Shown: positions 44,515 to 53,097 of the stretch, piece by piece
Position numbering within the stretch: position 1 is the first letter of the stretch
Layout: every line of letters starts with the position of its first letter
NCBI GenBank assembly: GCA_944325865.1
Contig: CALVBS010000003.1
Location: forward strand, 75,223 to 139,222
From: Candidatus Gastranaerophilales bacterium
Lineage (GTDB): Bacteria; Cyanobacteriota; Vampirovibrionia; Gastranaerophilales; Gastranaerophilaceae
Direction of reading: 5' to 3'
Length of the DNA stretch: 64,000 nt
Notes under the pieces: generated by a model
Seen by the model: only the letters and a program-made list of their open reading frames with translations
Told to the model about the DNA's origin: nothing
Databases searched by the model: none
Program-made: the position numbers and the translations under genes

Positions 44515-44796
44515 TTACTTTTTATCAGTTACTACAATTAAGTGCCATCCGAATTGAGTTTGAACCGGTTTTGAGATTTCTCCTACTTCAAGTTCAAATG
44601 CTGCATCTTCAAATGGCTTAACCATCATTCCTTTACCGAAAAATCCGAGGTCTCCGCCTGCAGAACCTGACGGACATTGTGAATATTCAGCGGCGATAGC
44701 GGCAAAATCTTTTCCGTTAATTATTTCTTCACGCAATCTATTTGCCTCGTCTTCTGTTGCTACGAGAATATGGCTTGCTCTTACTTCCGTTGTCAT
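44515..44796 (-). CDS. Single-domain parvulin peptidyl-prolyl isomerase
   Basis: The 93-aa protein is only a PpiC/parvulin domain: [69 protein letters not shown]. It isomerises X-Pro bonds of folding proteins in the cytosol (no signal peptide). First gene of the operon; TATAAT at 44829-44834 (minus) and AAGGAG before ATG 44796 support the start. It is preceded by the candidate small RNA. Confidence 0.95.
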   Translation of the reverse strand: MTTEVRASHILVATEDEANRLREEIINGKDFAAIAAEYSQCPSGSAGGDLGFFGKGMMVKPFEDAAFELEVGEISKPVQTQFGWHLIVVTDKK

Positions 44797-44846
44797 AAAT
44801 TTTACTCCTTATAATTTCTACAAGATAAATTATAGCAAAAATATAC

Positions 44847-44881
44847 AAAAGAGAAAACCTGTTTGTGTGCTTCAAACAGGC
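44847..44881 (-). terminator. Intrinsic terminator of the candidate sRNA
   Basis: Perfect 8-bp stem CCTGTTTG/CAAACAGG, seven-base loop, then TTTTCTCTTTT on the minus strand. Confidence 0.7.
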
Positions 44882-45015
44882 TAAGTATATCTAACGTGAA
44901 ATCTATTATAAAGAGTGAAGGATTTTTGTAGGGAATAAGCCCACCGTATTTTAAACCAAACCGCTCAAAGAAAAATCTTGTCGCAACCCCGAAAAAAGTG
45001 CCTGGATACAGTAAG
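44847..45015 (-). ncRNA. Candidate small RNA with promoter and intrinsic terminator
   Basis: The 511-base gap 44797-45307 contains, on the minus strand, TTGAAA (about 45044-45039), a TATACT-like -10, then about 165 non-coding bases with several GC-containing segments, and a terminator hairpin CCTGTTTG/CAAACAGG (44865-44858 / 44880-44873) with a T-rich tail. Length and structure are of the order of 6S RNA, but no conserved 6S bulge could be confirmed by eye. Expression is unproven. Confidence 0.4.
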
Positions 45016-45307
45016 CTTATAGTATAATAATAACCTATTTTTCAAGCCTTTTCACCCTTCTAAGGAGTGGACTTTTTATTATGTTCTAATATTTCATAAT
45101 TAATACTAAAGTATTAGACTGTTTTAGAATTTATTAATCTGAGCATATTAACAGAAAATATGAGAATTACTCGCAAAAATAATATTTTTGATATCTTCCG
45201 TCATATATTTGTCTTATAAAAAGTTAGTATAAGAATAAATTGTTACTATTTTGCTCTTGCAAATTTTTTATTTTTATATTAAATTAAATTTTGTGCTGAT
45301 GCTGCAT

Positions 45308-45380
45308 GCGGAAGTAGCTCAGTTGGTAGAGTATCTGCCTTCCAAGCAGACTGTCGCGAGTTCGAGTCTCGTCTTCCGCT
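45308..45380 (+). tRNA. tRNA-Gly (anticodon TCC)
   Basis: The 73-nt sequence folds with acceptor GCGGAAG/CTTCCGC, D arm GCTCAGTTGGTAGAGT, anticodon stem TCTGC/GCAGA with loop CTTCCAA (TCC), and T arm CGAGT-type. Discriminator T; CCA is not encoded. Confidence 0.96.
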
Positions 45381-45386
45381 AATAAA

Positions 45387-45416
45387 GAACACTCATCTTA
45401 AGATGAGTGTTTTTTA
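45387..45416 (+). terminator. Terminator of tRNA-Gly
   Basis: AACACTCATCTT pairs perfectly with AAGATGAGTGTT, followed by TTTT. Confidence 0.85.
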
Positions 45417-45516
45417 TTAGCCGGAATATAATGTGAGAAGGTTATAATTTGTGAGTGAGGAGCAAATTCAAAATAAATACTGTCTTGTGTTCCGTAAAAA
45501 TTAATGAGGGTCTGTT

Positions 45517-46083
45517 TTATTTCAATTTTTTTTCTTTAAGTGCAAGAAAATGATCAATGTTTCTGTATTTAAATACTTTTGCAGGGTTTCCTCCCGCTAT
45601 TGCGAAAGCCGGAATTTCTCCATGAACTACTGCACCGGCTTGAATGATTGCCCCCTCTCCGATTTTTGTTCCGGGTAAAATGATTACTTTAGCTCCAATC
45701 CAAACAAAATCTCCAATTTCTATATCTTTTGAAATAACGGTTTTGTCATAAGGAATGTCGTCTCCTTCATAATTATGACTATCTGATATAATCTGTGAAT
45801 CAAATCCGGCAACAAAATAATTGCCCAGTACTACCTTACCTGAACCGCTGATATGCAAACCGTTTAATTTAACATTATTTTTTATAATTGTATTTTTGTT
45901 TACTGTAGAAAATTTCCCGCAATACAAATTTTTCCCGATAGCTTTTGCTGTAAATATTATTTGTATGCTGTTGCAAAATTGTCGAAATTTTATTCTTAAT
46001 ATTTTAATTGGAATTAAACAGGATAATAACTTAATCATATTTCGTGAATAATTATATTTATTGTAAAGTAATCTGTCAAGCAC
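45517..46083 (-). CDS. Hexapeptide-repeat acyltransferase (WbbJ-like)
   Basis: The 188-aa protein has an N-terminal amphipathic part and then left-handed beta-helix repeats (GNYFVAGFDSQIISD, IGDFVWIGAKVIILPGTKIGEGAIIQAGAVVHGEIPAFAIAGGNPAKVFKYR). It is typical of O-acetyltransferases that modify surface sugars. Start GTG 46083 is used; ATG 46038 is also possible. Neither has a clear ribosome site. Confidence 0.85.
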   Translation of the reverse strand: MLDRLLYNKYNYSRNMIKLLSCLIPIKILRIKFRQFCNSIQIIFTAKAIGKNLYCGKFSTVNKNTIIKNNVKLNGLHISGSGKVVLGNYFVAGFDSQIISDSHNYEGDDIPYDKTVISKDIEIGDFVWIGAKVIILPGTKIGEGAIIQAGAVVHGEIPAFAIAGGNPAKVFKYRNIDHFLALKEKKLK

Positions 46084-46157
46084 TTTTTTATATAAAGTGA
46101 TTAGTAGGAGGTTTTTGAAATTTGCATTGTAAGCTATCCTTATAAAAAAGGAGATTT

Positions 46158-46511
46158 ATGTTTCTTATTGATAAACATAATATAGGACTTGTGATACGTG
46201 AAGCTCGTAAAAAAGCCAGGCTAAAACAATATGAACTTGCAGAAATGGCCGGATTTACAGAGAAACATTTGTGCCGTATTGAAAACGGAAAGTATCTTCC
46301 TAAACTTGAACATTTTTTAATGTTAGTATCGATACTTCATTTGACATTAGATGATTTCGGGTTGAATGTTGAAGAAAATAAAATTTCTAAGGATAAACAA
46401 TACCTGGTAAATAAAATTATAACAGCCGGTGAAGACCGTCTTAAGCTTTATCATGATATGCTTGATTATACAGATAAAATAATAGAGGTTTCTAAAACTA
46501 AAAATATTTAA
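46158..46511 (+). CDS. XRE-family transcriptional regulator, 117 aa
   Basis: An N-terminal HTH (about 10-66: IREARKKARLKQYELAEMAGFTEKHLCRIENGKYLPKLEHFLMLVSIL) is followed by a helical C-terminal extension. AAAAAGGAG precedes ATG 46158. It is divergent from the acyltransferase gene and 60 bases before the MscS gene; it may control one of them. Target unknown. Confidence 0.88.
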   Translation: MFLIDKHNIGLVIREARKKARLKQYELAEMAGFTEKHLCRIENGKYLPKLEHFLMLVSILHLTLDDFGLNVEENKISKDKQYLVNKIITAGEDRLKLYHDMLDYTDKIIEVSKTKNI

Positions 46512-46578
46512 TTAATTTTACTTGTATTTCCTTTTTGCTCCTGATATTATTTTTGTAATAATTACTGAGGATATGCTG

Positions 46579-47442
46579 ATGAGAGAAGTTATTGCAGAAT
46601 TTTTGGAATATATTGATGATATAAAAAAAGTTTTAGTTTCAATACATTTTGATTTGATTCTTGAAGTTTTGGTTAATCTTATTGTCCTCGGAATACTTTT
46701 TAAACTGATAAATGTTCTGGAGGTCAAGCTTAAAACAAAATTCGCCAAAAATAAAAACGACCAGATTATTCAATTTATACCGGGGTTGTCGAGAATTTTA
46801 AAGTTTATTGTATTTTTTATAATGCTTGCCGCATTTTTACAAAACCATGGTTATTCCGTTTCGTCACTGATTGCCGGATTCGGAATTACAGGTTTGGCTG
46901 TAGGATTTGCTGCTAACGCTACGATTGCAAATGTTTTTGGTACTATTGCAATACTGTCTGATAAATCTTATCGTGTGGGTGATTATATTGAGGTTGGAAC
47001 TATTGAAGGAACCGTTGATGATATTAATCTTCGCTCAACAAAAATCCGCACTCTTGATAATAAGCTAATTACTGTTCCTAATGGTAATATTGCCGGCGGT
47101 GATATTGTCAATGTTTCAAGAATTCATAAAAGGAGATTTTTTGAAACTTTCGGAATTACATATGATACTGATAATCAAAAACTTGAGCGTGCCATAAAAA
47201 TTATTGAAGACATTTTTCAAAAGGATGAAGATGTTTATAATGACTATATTGTATTTTTGGATGAACTTGCGGACAGCTCAATTAATATTAAAGCACAGGC
47301 TTATGTAAGAACAAAAGATTTGAACAAATTCAGAAAAATTAAAGAACGTCTTATGCTTGAAATAGTTAGACAATACCGACATGAAGGTATTGATTTCGCC
47401 TTTCCTTCACGCTCTATTTATATGGTTAATAATGAAAATTAA
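46579..47442 (+). CDS. MscS-family mechanosensitive channel
   Basis: The 288-aa protein has two or three N-terminal membrane spans and the pore-lining TM3 plus beta domain: SLIAGFGITGLAVGFAANATIANVFGTIAILSDKSYRVGDYIEVGTIEGTVDDINLRSTKIRTLDNKLITVPNGNI, a near-perfect MscS signature. It opens under membrane tension to release solutes. ATG 46579 has GAGG 8 bases upstream; the frame to 46522 begins at TTG without a site. Its end overlaps rlmH. Confidence 0.95.
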   Translation: MREVIAEFLEYIDDIKKVLVSIHFDLILEVLVNLIVLGILFKLINVLEVKLKTKFAKNKNDQIIQFIPGLSRILKFIVFFIMLAAFLQNHGYSVSSLIAGFGITGLAVGFAANATIANVFGTIAILSDKSYRVGDYIEVGTIEGTVDDINLRSTKIRTLDNKLITVPNGNIAGGDIVNVSRIHKRRFFETFGITYDTDNQKLERAIKIIEDIFQKDEDVYNDYIVFLDELADSSINIKAQAYVRTKDLNKFRKIKERLMLEIVRQYRHEGIDFAFPSRSIYMVNNEN

Positions 47443-47902
47443 GATTATTGCACTCGGTAAAATTAAAGAAAAATTTTTGAAAGATGGAACAGATGAATTT
47501 TTAAAGCGTCTTACCCCATATGCAGCTGTTGAGATTTTGGAGCTTTCTCCTATAGAAATAAAAGACGAAAATTTAATTGAAAAAGTTCTGGATGAAGAGG
47601 GTGAAAAAATTTTATCTCATATCAAGCCTCAATCGTATGTTATTACGCTTGAAATTCAAGGTAAGCAGCTTTCATCGGAAGAATTTGCTGAAAAAATTGA
47701 AGATTTGACTAATGAAGGGCTTAGCGAGTTAGTATTTGTAATCGGTTCTTCCTGCGGATTATCAAAGAATGTTTCTGCCCGTGCAAATTTTAAATTGAGT
47801 ATGTCAAAAATGACTTTTTTGCATCAATTTGCAAGACTGCTTCTTGTGGAACAAATTTACAGAGCTTTTAAAATAATAAAAGGTGAAACCTATCATAAGT
47901 AA
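47432..47902 (+). CDS. rlmH: 23S rRNA pseudouridine-1915 N3-methyltransferase
   Basis: The 157-aa SPOUT enzyme methylates pseudouridine 1915 in helix 69 of 23S rRNA. Hallmarks: MKIKIIALGKIKEKFLKDG at the start, FVIGSSCGLSKNV, LSMSKMTFLHQFARLLLVEQIYRAFKIIKGETYHK at the end. The ATG at 47432 lies inside the MscS gene, whose product ends NEN, so translation is coupled. The longer frame to 47381 is not needed. Confidence 0.96.
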   Translation: MKIKIIALGKIKEKFLKDGTDEFLKRLTPYAAVEILELSPIEIKDENLIEKVLDEEGEKILSHIKPQSYVITLEIQGKQLSSEEFAEKIEDLTNEGLSELVFVIGSSCGLSKNVSARANFKLSMSKMTFLHQFARLLLVEQIYRAFKIIKGETYHK

Positions 47903-47954
47903 TTTAATTTTCTTATGCTCTTGCGAAAGTTAAAAAAACTGCTATAATAAGCCT

Positions 47955-49838
47955 ATGGAAGTAAATAAAATTACCTCAAATAAAGTAAATACACGTTATC
48001 TTACCGTAAAAAAAGAGAGTACAACCGCAGTATCTTCTGCCAATATTGACAGAAGTGATGCGTTAATGAAGGAGCTGAATATTATGGCGAATAGAAATAA
48101 TATTTCTTTTAAAGGAAGTTTTGAGCTTAATCTTTCTACTGATGAGCTTGAAAAACGTACAAATAAAGACTACTTGATTACAAAAAAAATGCTTAAGGCA
48201 GATGCTCCTGAGTATTTGAATCTGGAAGAAGGTGACAAAGAAGCTCTTAAACACCTTGTAAAAGCCGCTTATATTCTTGAAGATATTAATATGAAGATTG
48301 ATAATCCGCATAATATACCTTTTAGAGAGTATTTAAAAAGTGAAGTTGCAAAAGGAAATAAGAATGCAGAACTTACAAAAATACTTTTTGATGCTCAGAA
48401 GGGTATAAATGCGATAGATAATATGTCAAATAAAATCAATCTTGCAAAGGGATACACAGAACATCCGGGAAAGGGTGTTTATCCTGAAGATTTGTCAAAG
48501 GAAGAGTTTCATCAGATTTTGATTAAAATGTTGAACGAGGGTAAGGACGATGAAGTCAAAAAAATTCTGACACAGCGTTCTGTTGTTGAAAGAAATGGAG
48601 ATGAACTCGTCGGAATTGACTACGTTGACAAGTTTAAGGAAGAATTTTCTCACATGGCGGATGAATTGGATGCAGCAGCAGAAACTTCTACTGACAGAAA
48701 TTTTACAAAATATTTGATATTGCAGGCTCAGGCTTTAAGAATGGCAAATCCTATGCTTGATGCTTATGCGGATAAACAGTGGGCAACATTGCAGGACACC
48801 CCTCTCGAATTTACAATTACCAGAGAAAATTATGAAGATGAAATGACAGGAACTATTGTTGAGAATAAAGAATTGAGCAAAATGCTTGAAGAACGCGGAA
48901 TTTCTCCTATTCCTAAAGATTTTCTCGGTGCAAGAGTCGGTATTGTAAATAAAGACGGAACGGAAGCTCTTATGGCGATTAAAAAGTATCTTCCGACACT
49001 TGCAAAAAATATGCCTTATGCAGATGAATATGAACAGAACATATCAACAGAAGGCGATACTAAACAAACAATGGTTGATGTTGATCTTGTAGCCGTAGCA
49101 GGAGATGTCGGAGCTTATAGAGGCGGGATTACTCTTGCAGAAAATCTCCCTAACGACGATAAGCTTTCTTTGCAAATAGGTGGCGGCAGACGTAACGTTT
49201 ATCACAGACAAATAAGATTTATCAGTGATATGGCAAAACTTCAGGAGAGATTGGATGCTATTCTCGATAAAGAGCAGCATCAATATTATCTTGATGAGGC
49301 GGATCACTGGTTTACCATCGGGCATGAAAATGCTCATTCACTCGGTCCTAAAAAGGCTTGTGAAACACTCGGTAAGTATAGAAATATTGTAGAAGAGAAC
49401 AAGGCTGATATGGGGTCTCTTGCCTTTGTTGATTTGTTGACGGAGCTTGGAATGTACACTCCTGAACAAAGAAAACAAATTATCGTAACAACAATGACCG
49501 ATAATTTCCTAAAATCAAAACCAACCTTAAGTCAGGCTCACAGAGTCAGAACAGTTATGCAGAACAAGTATTTTGCAGACCGGGGAGGGTATGAGATTAC
49601 ACCTGAAGGCAAAATTCATGTAAATATAGATAAGGTTGTTCCGATTGCGAAAGAAATGCTGTCTGAAATTATAAGAATTCAACTTGACGGGGATTTCGAA
49701 AAAGCTGAAAAATATGTTAATGATAACTTTGTCTGGACAGATAATATGGAACTTATTGCTCAAAAATTGCAGAAAGTTAACAAAGCTCTTAACGGTAGAA
49801 CCGAATCAGAGCTTGCCGAAAAACTTCTTTCTGAATAA
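47955..49838 (+). CDS. M49-like metallopeptidase with SFKG leader
   Basis: The 627-aa protein resembles the dipeptidyl-peptidase III fold: a zinc site HENAHSLGPKK (HExxH at about 456-460), then YRNIVEENKADMGSLAF (EExKAD at 480-485, matching the EExRAD third-ligand motif), and a long helical upper lobe. M49 enzymes classically use HEXXGH; here it is the 5-residue HExxH of the bacterial/plant Nudix-linked branch. The leader ends in NNISFKGS at 48-55. It probably degrades peptides or acts on a surface substrate. It starts 52 bases after rlmH with its own promoter-like region. Confidence 0.75.
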   Translation: MEVNKITSNKVNTRYLTVKKESTTAVSSANIDRSDALMKELNIMANRNNISFKGSFELNLSTDELEKRTNKDYLITKKMLKADAPEYLNLEEGDKEALKHLVKAAYILEDINMKIDNPHNIPFREYLKSEVAKGNKNAELTKILFDAQKGINAIDNMSNKINLAKGYTEHPGKGVYPEDLSKEEFHQILIKMLNEGKDDEVKKILTQRSVVERNGDELVGIDYVDKFKEEFSHMADELDAAAETSTDRNFTKYLILQAQALRMANPMLDAYADKQWATLQDTPLEFTITRENYEDEMTGTIVENKELSKMLEERGISPIPKDFLGARVGIVNKDGTEALMAIKKYLPTLAKNMPYADEYEQNISTEGDTKQTMVDVDLVAVAGDVGAYRGGITLAENLPNDDKLSLQIGGGRRNVYHRQIRFISDMAKLQERLDAILDKEQHQYYLDEADHWFTIGHENAHSLGPKKACETLGKYRNIVEENKADMGSLAFVDLLTELGMYTPEQRKQIIVTTMTDNFLKSKPTLSQAHRVRTVMQNKYFADRGGYEITPEGKIHVNIDKVVPIAKEMLSEIIRIQLDGDFEKAEKYVNDNFVWTDNMELIAQKLQKVNKALNGRTESELAEKLLSE

Positions 49839-49854
49839 ATCTTAACAAAAAGGC

Positions 49855-49912
49855 AATTCTCCTGAATGAAAATCCTTTATATACATATAGGGGATAATTC
49901 AGGAGAATTTTT
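49855..49912 (+). promoter_or_regulatory. Hairpin that hides the ribosome site of the 49913 gene
   Basis: AATTCTCCTGAAT (49855-49867) is perfectly complementary to ATTCAGGAGAATT (49897-49909). The latter contains the AGGAG ribosome site (49901-49905) for ATG 49913. The same hairpin plus TTTTT could terminate the upstream peptidase gene. It may be an RNA thermometer or an RNA-switch. Confidence 0.6.
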
Positions 49913-50440
49913 ATGCCGGTAAATGGATCAGAACTAAATGCATCAGTAAGTACTTATCAGGGAATTGACGGCAGTAATACTACTATTGCCGGTCTTGAAG
50001 AAAAGATTATGGGGAAAAGAGGTTCGGCTTCTGTGTTTACAGGAATCGGGACTGATTTTTCGTCATATGCATCTTATGTTGTAGATTTTAAAGGAAGTTT
50101 TAATTATGACAGGAATGGAATATTAGGGCAAAATCTCAGGGTAAGAAATAATATCAAAACCAATAAACAAAGTACTACACAGGTTCGTTATTCGCCTCTG
50201 ACTGTCAATGTTCCTGTAGGAGATAAGACTAGTGTTTACATAAATCCGCATTATTCTGGTACGATAAATTATCAAAGCGGTAAATGGACAAACAGTGCAG
50301 GTGTTTTTGCCGGTGTAACGCAAAAAATTGGCGATAATACAGCTATATCACTGGAGGCTCAACGTTATAACCTTCAAGATATAAAAGATAACTCTTCAAA
50401 AAACTGGAGTATCAATGCGATTGTAAGCTATAAGTTTTAA
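49913..50440 (+). CDS. Small beta-barrel-like protein, 175 aa
   Basis: The protein is not recognised. It is rich in alternating Thr/Ser/Tyr/Asn and Gly, ends in SINAIVSYKF with a C-terminal Phe, and has strands of alternating polarity (NYQSGKWTNSAGVFAGV, TAISLEAQRYNLQD). This is the outer-membrane barrel or autotransporter-like pattern. No Sec signal peptide is seen at the N-terminus (MPVNGSELNASVSTYQG), which is odd for a barrel. Translation depends on opening the preceding hairpin. Confidence 0.45.
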   Translation: MPVNGSELNASVSTYQGIDGSNTTIAGLEEKIMGKRGSASVFTGIGTDFSSYASYVVDFKGSFNYDRNGILGQNLRVRNNIKTNKQSTTQVRYSPLTVNVPVGDKTSVYINPHYSGTINYQSGKWTNSAGVFAGVTQKIGDNTAISLEAQRYNLQDIKDNSSKNWSINAIVSYKF

Positions 50441-51427
50441 TTATTTTCTTTTGAACTCAAGCTTAAATCCGAGTATATAAATCTTTTTATGAATTTTGTC
50501 AGACGAATTTCTAATTGAAAACAGTTTTTGAGAAAGAAATTTGAATCTGTTTTGCGGATTTATAACTGGACAGCCGAGAGCATTTTCTTTGTATTTTTCT
50601 TTTAAATGACTAAAATAAAATGATGAAATGTATTCCATCATAAACCCTGTTATTCTTGGATAAATATTATTATTGTTTTCTGTTTCTTTTTTTATTGTTA
50701 AATACGTTTCCTCTGTCCAATTTTCCTTGACCCAGTCTAAAAACATTGCATTTACTTCCTCTTGAGGCTTTGCAAGAAAATCAAACATTAGCGGGAAAAT
50801 TTCTTCACAATATTCAAAAAAATCTTCCTTTTTCATTATAAACATATTATTAAAATAATAAATTTTTTCTTTTTGAAATTTTTGATACTGTTTGTATAAT
50901 ATTGGATGATATTTTGCAGAAAGATTTACTATTTTCTGATAACCGTCAAATGAATGAGGTTGTTTAAAAACGTCGGTTCCTTCTCGAAAAACTGTTTCAT
51001 ATTTTGAAAATATTTTATTTAAACATTTATTGTTTAAACCTATTAGATTTAATAATCTAAAACTGTGAATTTTTAAAATATCTGAAAAATCAAAAAATCG
51101 TCTATAGTGGCATAGGCCTATATAATCAGGATTCCCGAGTTTGTCATAATTTTTCCACGCCCAGTATATTGCGGTCATTTCATTGACATCGCGATTAAGT
51201 TTTGAGATATTATCTCCCGTATCGTCGCCAATCATATTATCTAACATCCACTGATAATCTTCCTGACTCATTTTTCCGTCTTTGGATGTTTCGCAGGCTA
51301 AAGCTCTTCCGCAGTGGATTGGAACTAAAACGTCATTTTTAAATAACTTGTCTTTTTTGTGGTAGCAGACAAGGATTTTACCCCCCCCCCCCTGTCTGAA
51401 ATTATCTCTACGATTGTGTTTTAGCAT
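50441..51427 (-). CDS. DUF4422 glycosyltransferase-like protein with G12 tract (phase ON)
   Basis: The 328-aa protein matches the DUF4422 capsule-type family: KILVCYHKKD near the start, PIHCGRALA, GDDTGDNISKLNRDVNEMTAIYWAWKNYDKL and PDYIGLCHYRRFFDF (residues about 17-115). The start ATG 51427 has GGGAGG 7 bases upstream. Codons 12-16 are a run of 12 G (51392 to 51381 on the minus strand) that gives four Gly. Gain or loss of 1-2 G would shift frame at residue 12 with no restart nearby. In this sequence the frame is intact. It most likely makes a surface polysaccharide that varies among cells. Confidence 0.85.
   Translation of the reverse strand: MLKHNRRDNFRQGGGGKILVCYHKKDKLFKNDVLVPIHCGRALACETSKDGKMSQEDYQWMLDNMIGDDTGDNISKLNRDVNEMTAIYWAWKNYDKLGNPDYIGLCHYRRFFDFSDILKIHSFRLLNLIGLNNKCLNKIFSKYETVFREGTDVFKQPHSFDGYQKIVNLSAKYHPILYKQYQKFQKEKIYYFNNMFIMKKEDFFEYCEEIFPLMFDFLAKPQEEVNAMFLDWVKENWTEETYLTIKKETENNNNIYPRITGFMMEYISSFYFSHLKEKYKENALGCPVINPQNRFKFLSQKLFSIRNSSDKIHKKIYILGFKLEFKRK
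51381..51392. repeat. Poly-G(12) coding homopolymer (contingency tract)
   Basis: Twelve C on the plus strand (G on the coding strand) in the fourth turn of the DUF4422 gene. Surrounding coding DNA is AT-rich, so the run is not composition noise. Long poly-G tracts are hypermutable by slipped-strand mispairing. Confidence 0.9.
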
Positions 51428-51445
51428 ACTTGTTACCTCCCTGGT

Positions 51446-52225
51446 TTATTTTATTTCTTTCTGGTAAGCCCAGGCCGAATGGTTGTGAATACTTTCAAAA
51501 GCTTCACATTCTACTTCAAATTCTTTTACAACTTCATGTTCCCTGAGCTTAACAACCACATCTCGCAGAACATCCTCTACAAATTTCGGATTATCCCAGG
51601 CTTTTTCCGTTACGTATTTTTCATCTTCACGTTTTAATAAAGGATAAACCGGACAGGATGCACAGCTTTCAATAAGTTCTATTAAATCCTCAAGCCAGAT
51701 GTGTTTATCCTCATCATACGAAACTTTAACGGTAATAAAAGCACGCTGGTTATGAGCTCCGTTATCGGAAATCTCTTTTGAACAAGGACATAGTGTAGTG
51801 ACAGGAACTTTTACTCCCAGTATAAATTTATATCCGTTTTCATCAATTTTGCCTTCAAATGAGCAGTCATAACCCATTTGTGCAGAAAGTTTTGTTACCG
51901 GAGATTTCTTCTCTATAAAATACTTAAACTTGAATTGGACCTCGCCGCTTTGGGCATTGAGATGTTCTATTATTTTTTCGAGGCATCCTTTTATATCAAC
52001 GCCGAGAAGGTTTTTGTTCTGCCATTCATTTAAAACTTCTACAAAACGAGACATATGAGTGCCTTTATAATCTTTCGGCAAAGAAACATTCACCTTTGCT
52101 TTACCGCTTACAACCTGATTTGATTTGTTTTTTCTCTGGATTGTAAGCGGTAGTTCAAGGTGTTTTATTCCTACTTTTTGAATATCGACATTTCGTGTGT
52201 CTTTAAGGTTTTGAATGTCTTTCAT
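51446..52225 (-). CDS. folE2: GTP cyclohydrolase FolE2
   Basis: The 259-aa protein is the MptA/FolE2 (COG1469) type that makes 7,8-dihydroneopterin triphosphate for folate and deazaguanine (queuosine) synthesis. Seen: VNVSLPKDYKGTHMSRFVEVLN, TTLCPCSKEISDNGAHNQRAF (metal-binding Cys), SCASCPVYPLLKREDEKYVTE and ECEAFESIHNHSAWAY. It fits with queC upstream in the window. It begins after a TTAATGAAAGAC start at 52225. Confidence 0.95.
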   Translation of the reverse strand: MKDIQNLKDTRNVDIQKVGIKHLELPLTIQRKNKSNQVVSGKAKVNVSLPKDYKGTHMSRFVEVLNEWQNKNLLGVDIKGCLEKIIEHLNAQSGEVQFKFKYFIEKKSPVTKLSAQMGYDCSFEGKIDENGYKFILGVKVPVTTLCPCSKEISDNGAHNQRAFITVKVSYDEDKHIWLEDLIELIESCASCPVYPLLKREDEKYVTEKAWDNPKFVEDVLRDVVVKLREHEVVKEFEVECEAFESIHNHSAWAYQKEIK

Positions 52226-52341
52226 TAAGATTTAAATATCCATGTTAAGATTTATTAAAAAAATGCATCAAAACTAGCAATTTTTTTTATCGACTGTACT
52301 TTATATAAATATAAAGCTCTCTCTTCTTATTTAAACGGATA

Positions 52342-52376
52342 GGCCTTGAAAAGATTAATCAAGGTCTTTTTTTTAT
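52342..52376 (+). terminator. Plus-oriented hairpin terminator between folE2 and the thioredoxin gene
   Basis: GGCCTTGA pairs with TCAAGGTC, followed by TTTTTTTT on the plus strand. Both flanking genes are on the minus strand, so it could end an unannotated short transcript starting near 52280 or act in the folE2 leader. Confidence 0.45.
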
Positions 52377-52380
52377 GCAA

Positions 52381-52866
52381 TTATTTGCCTTGAGTGCATT
52401 CAGCACCTTTGTCAAGAAGAGATCTTATTCTTAAATATCTGTCCAATTCTTTTTGCAGACTTGGTTTATCCAGATATAAAGCATTATTTAACAAAAGTCT
52501 GTTATCATACTTAGGGTCGATTATGTATAAAGTCGGAAATCCGGTAAGTTTGACGTCTGCAACAAGTGATTGATTTTTCGGTTCTTCCGCATTTAACATT
52601 ACAACACTGAATTTATCTTTGTAAGCTGAGTGAATCTCTTTGTATTTAGGCATAAATCTTAAGCAGTACCCGCACCAGTCAACATAGAACAATGCAAGCA
52701 TCGGTTTATCCGATTTAAGAGCCTGTTCGTAAGGGATTCCTATTTTATAATCAGACGGTACTTTTTTCTTGTTATTTTCAATAGCGTTATTTACGGCAAG
52801 AGATATTGCAGATGTAGCAATTACCAAAAGTAAAACGCTTAATGATATAATGATTTTCTTTTTCAT
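52381..52866 (-). CDS. Membrane-anchored thioredoxin-like protein
   Basis: The 161-aa protein has an N-terminal signal anchor (residues 3-23) and a thioredoxin fold with the redox motif WCGYC (C65 and C68) and the cis-Pro loop GFPTLY. It faces the periplasm and reduces or oxidises thiols, for example for cytochrome or envelope proteins. No Dsb or Ccm gene is adjacent. A ribosome site GGAG precedes ATG 52866. Confidence 0.88.
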   Translation of the reverse strand: MKKKIIISLSVLLLVIATSAISLAVNNAIENNKKKVPSDYKIGIPYEQALKSDKPMLALFYVDWCGYCLRFMPKYKEIHSAYKDKFSVVMLNAEEPKNQSLVADVKLTGFPTLYIIDPKYDNRLLLNNALYLDKPSLQKELDRYLRIRSLLDKGAECTQGK

Positions 52867-53097
52867 ATTATACTCTCCTCACCACTATTATATAGCAAAT
52901 ACTTCTAAATACCACTATTACAGTACAACGTATCTGCAAATTTAATAAAACTTAACAACAGGGTTGAATTTTTATATACTTTAGTATATACTAAGTATAT
53001 ATCAAGTGTTGTTTCGTGTTACTAACCTCTTTAATCTGCAGGGTTTAAGGGGTGTGTCCGCCGCGGATACGGTCGGTAAAGCAAGGAGTAGAGATTT

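Noticed and set aside
44847-45015. Assignment of the candidate RNA as 6S, SRP or RNase P RNA
   Set aside because: No SRP GGAAGGA-type motif nor RNase P core could be seen; 6S cannot be confirmed without a covariance search.
52342-52376. Terminator of the thioredoxin-like gene
   Set aside because: The T run is on the opposite strand from that gene.
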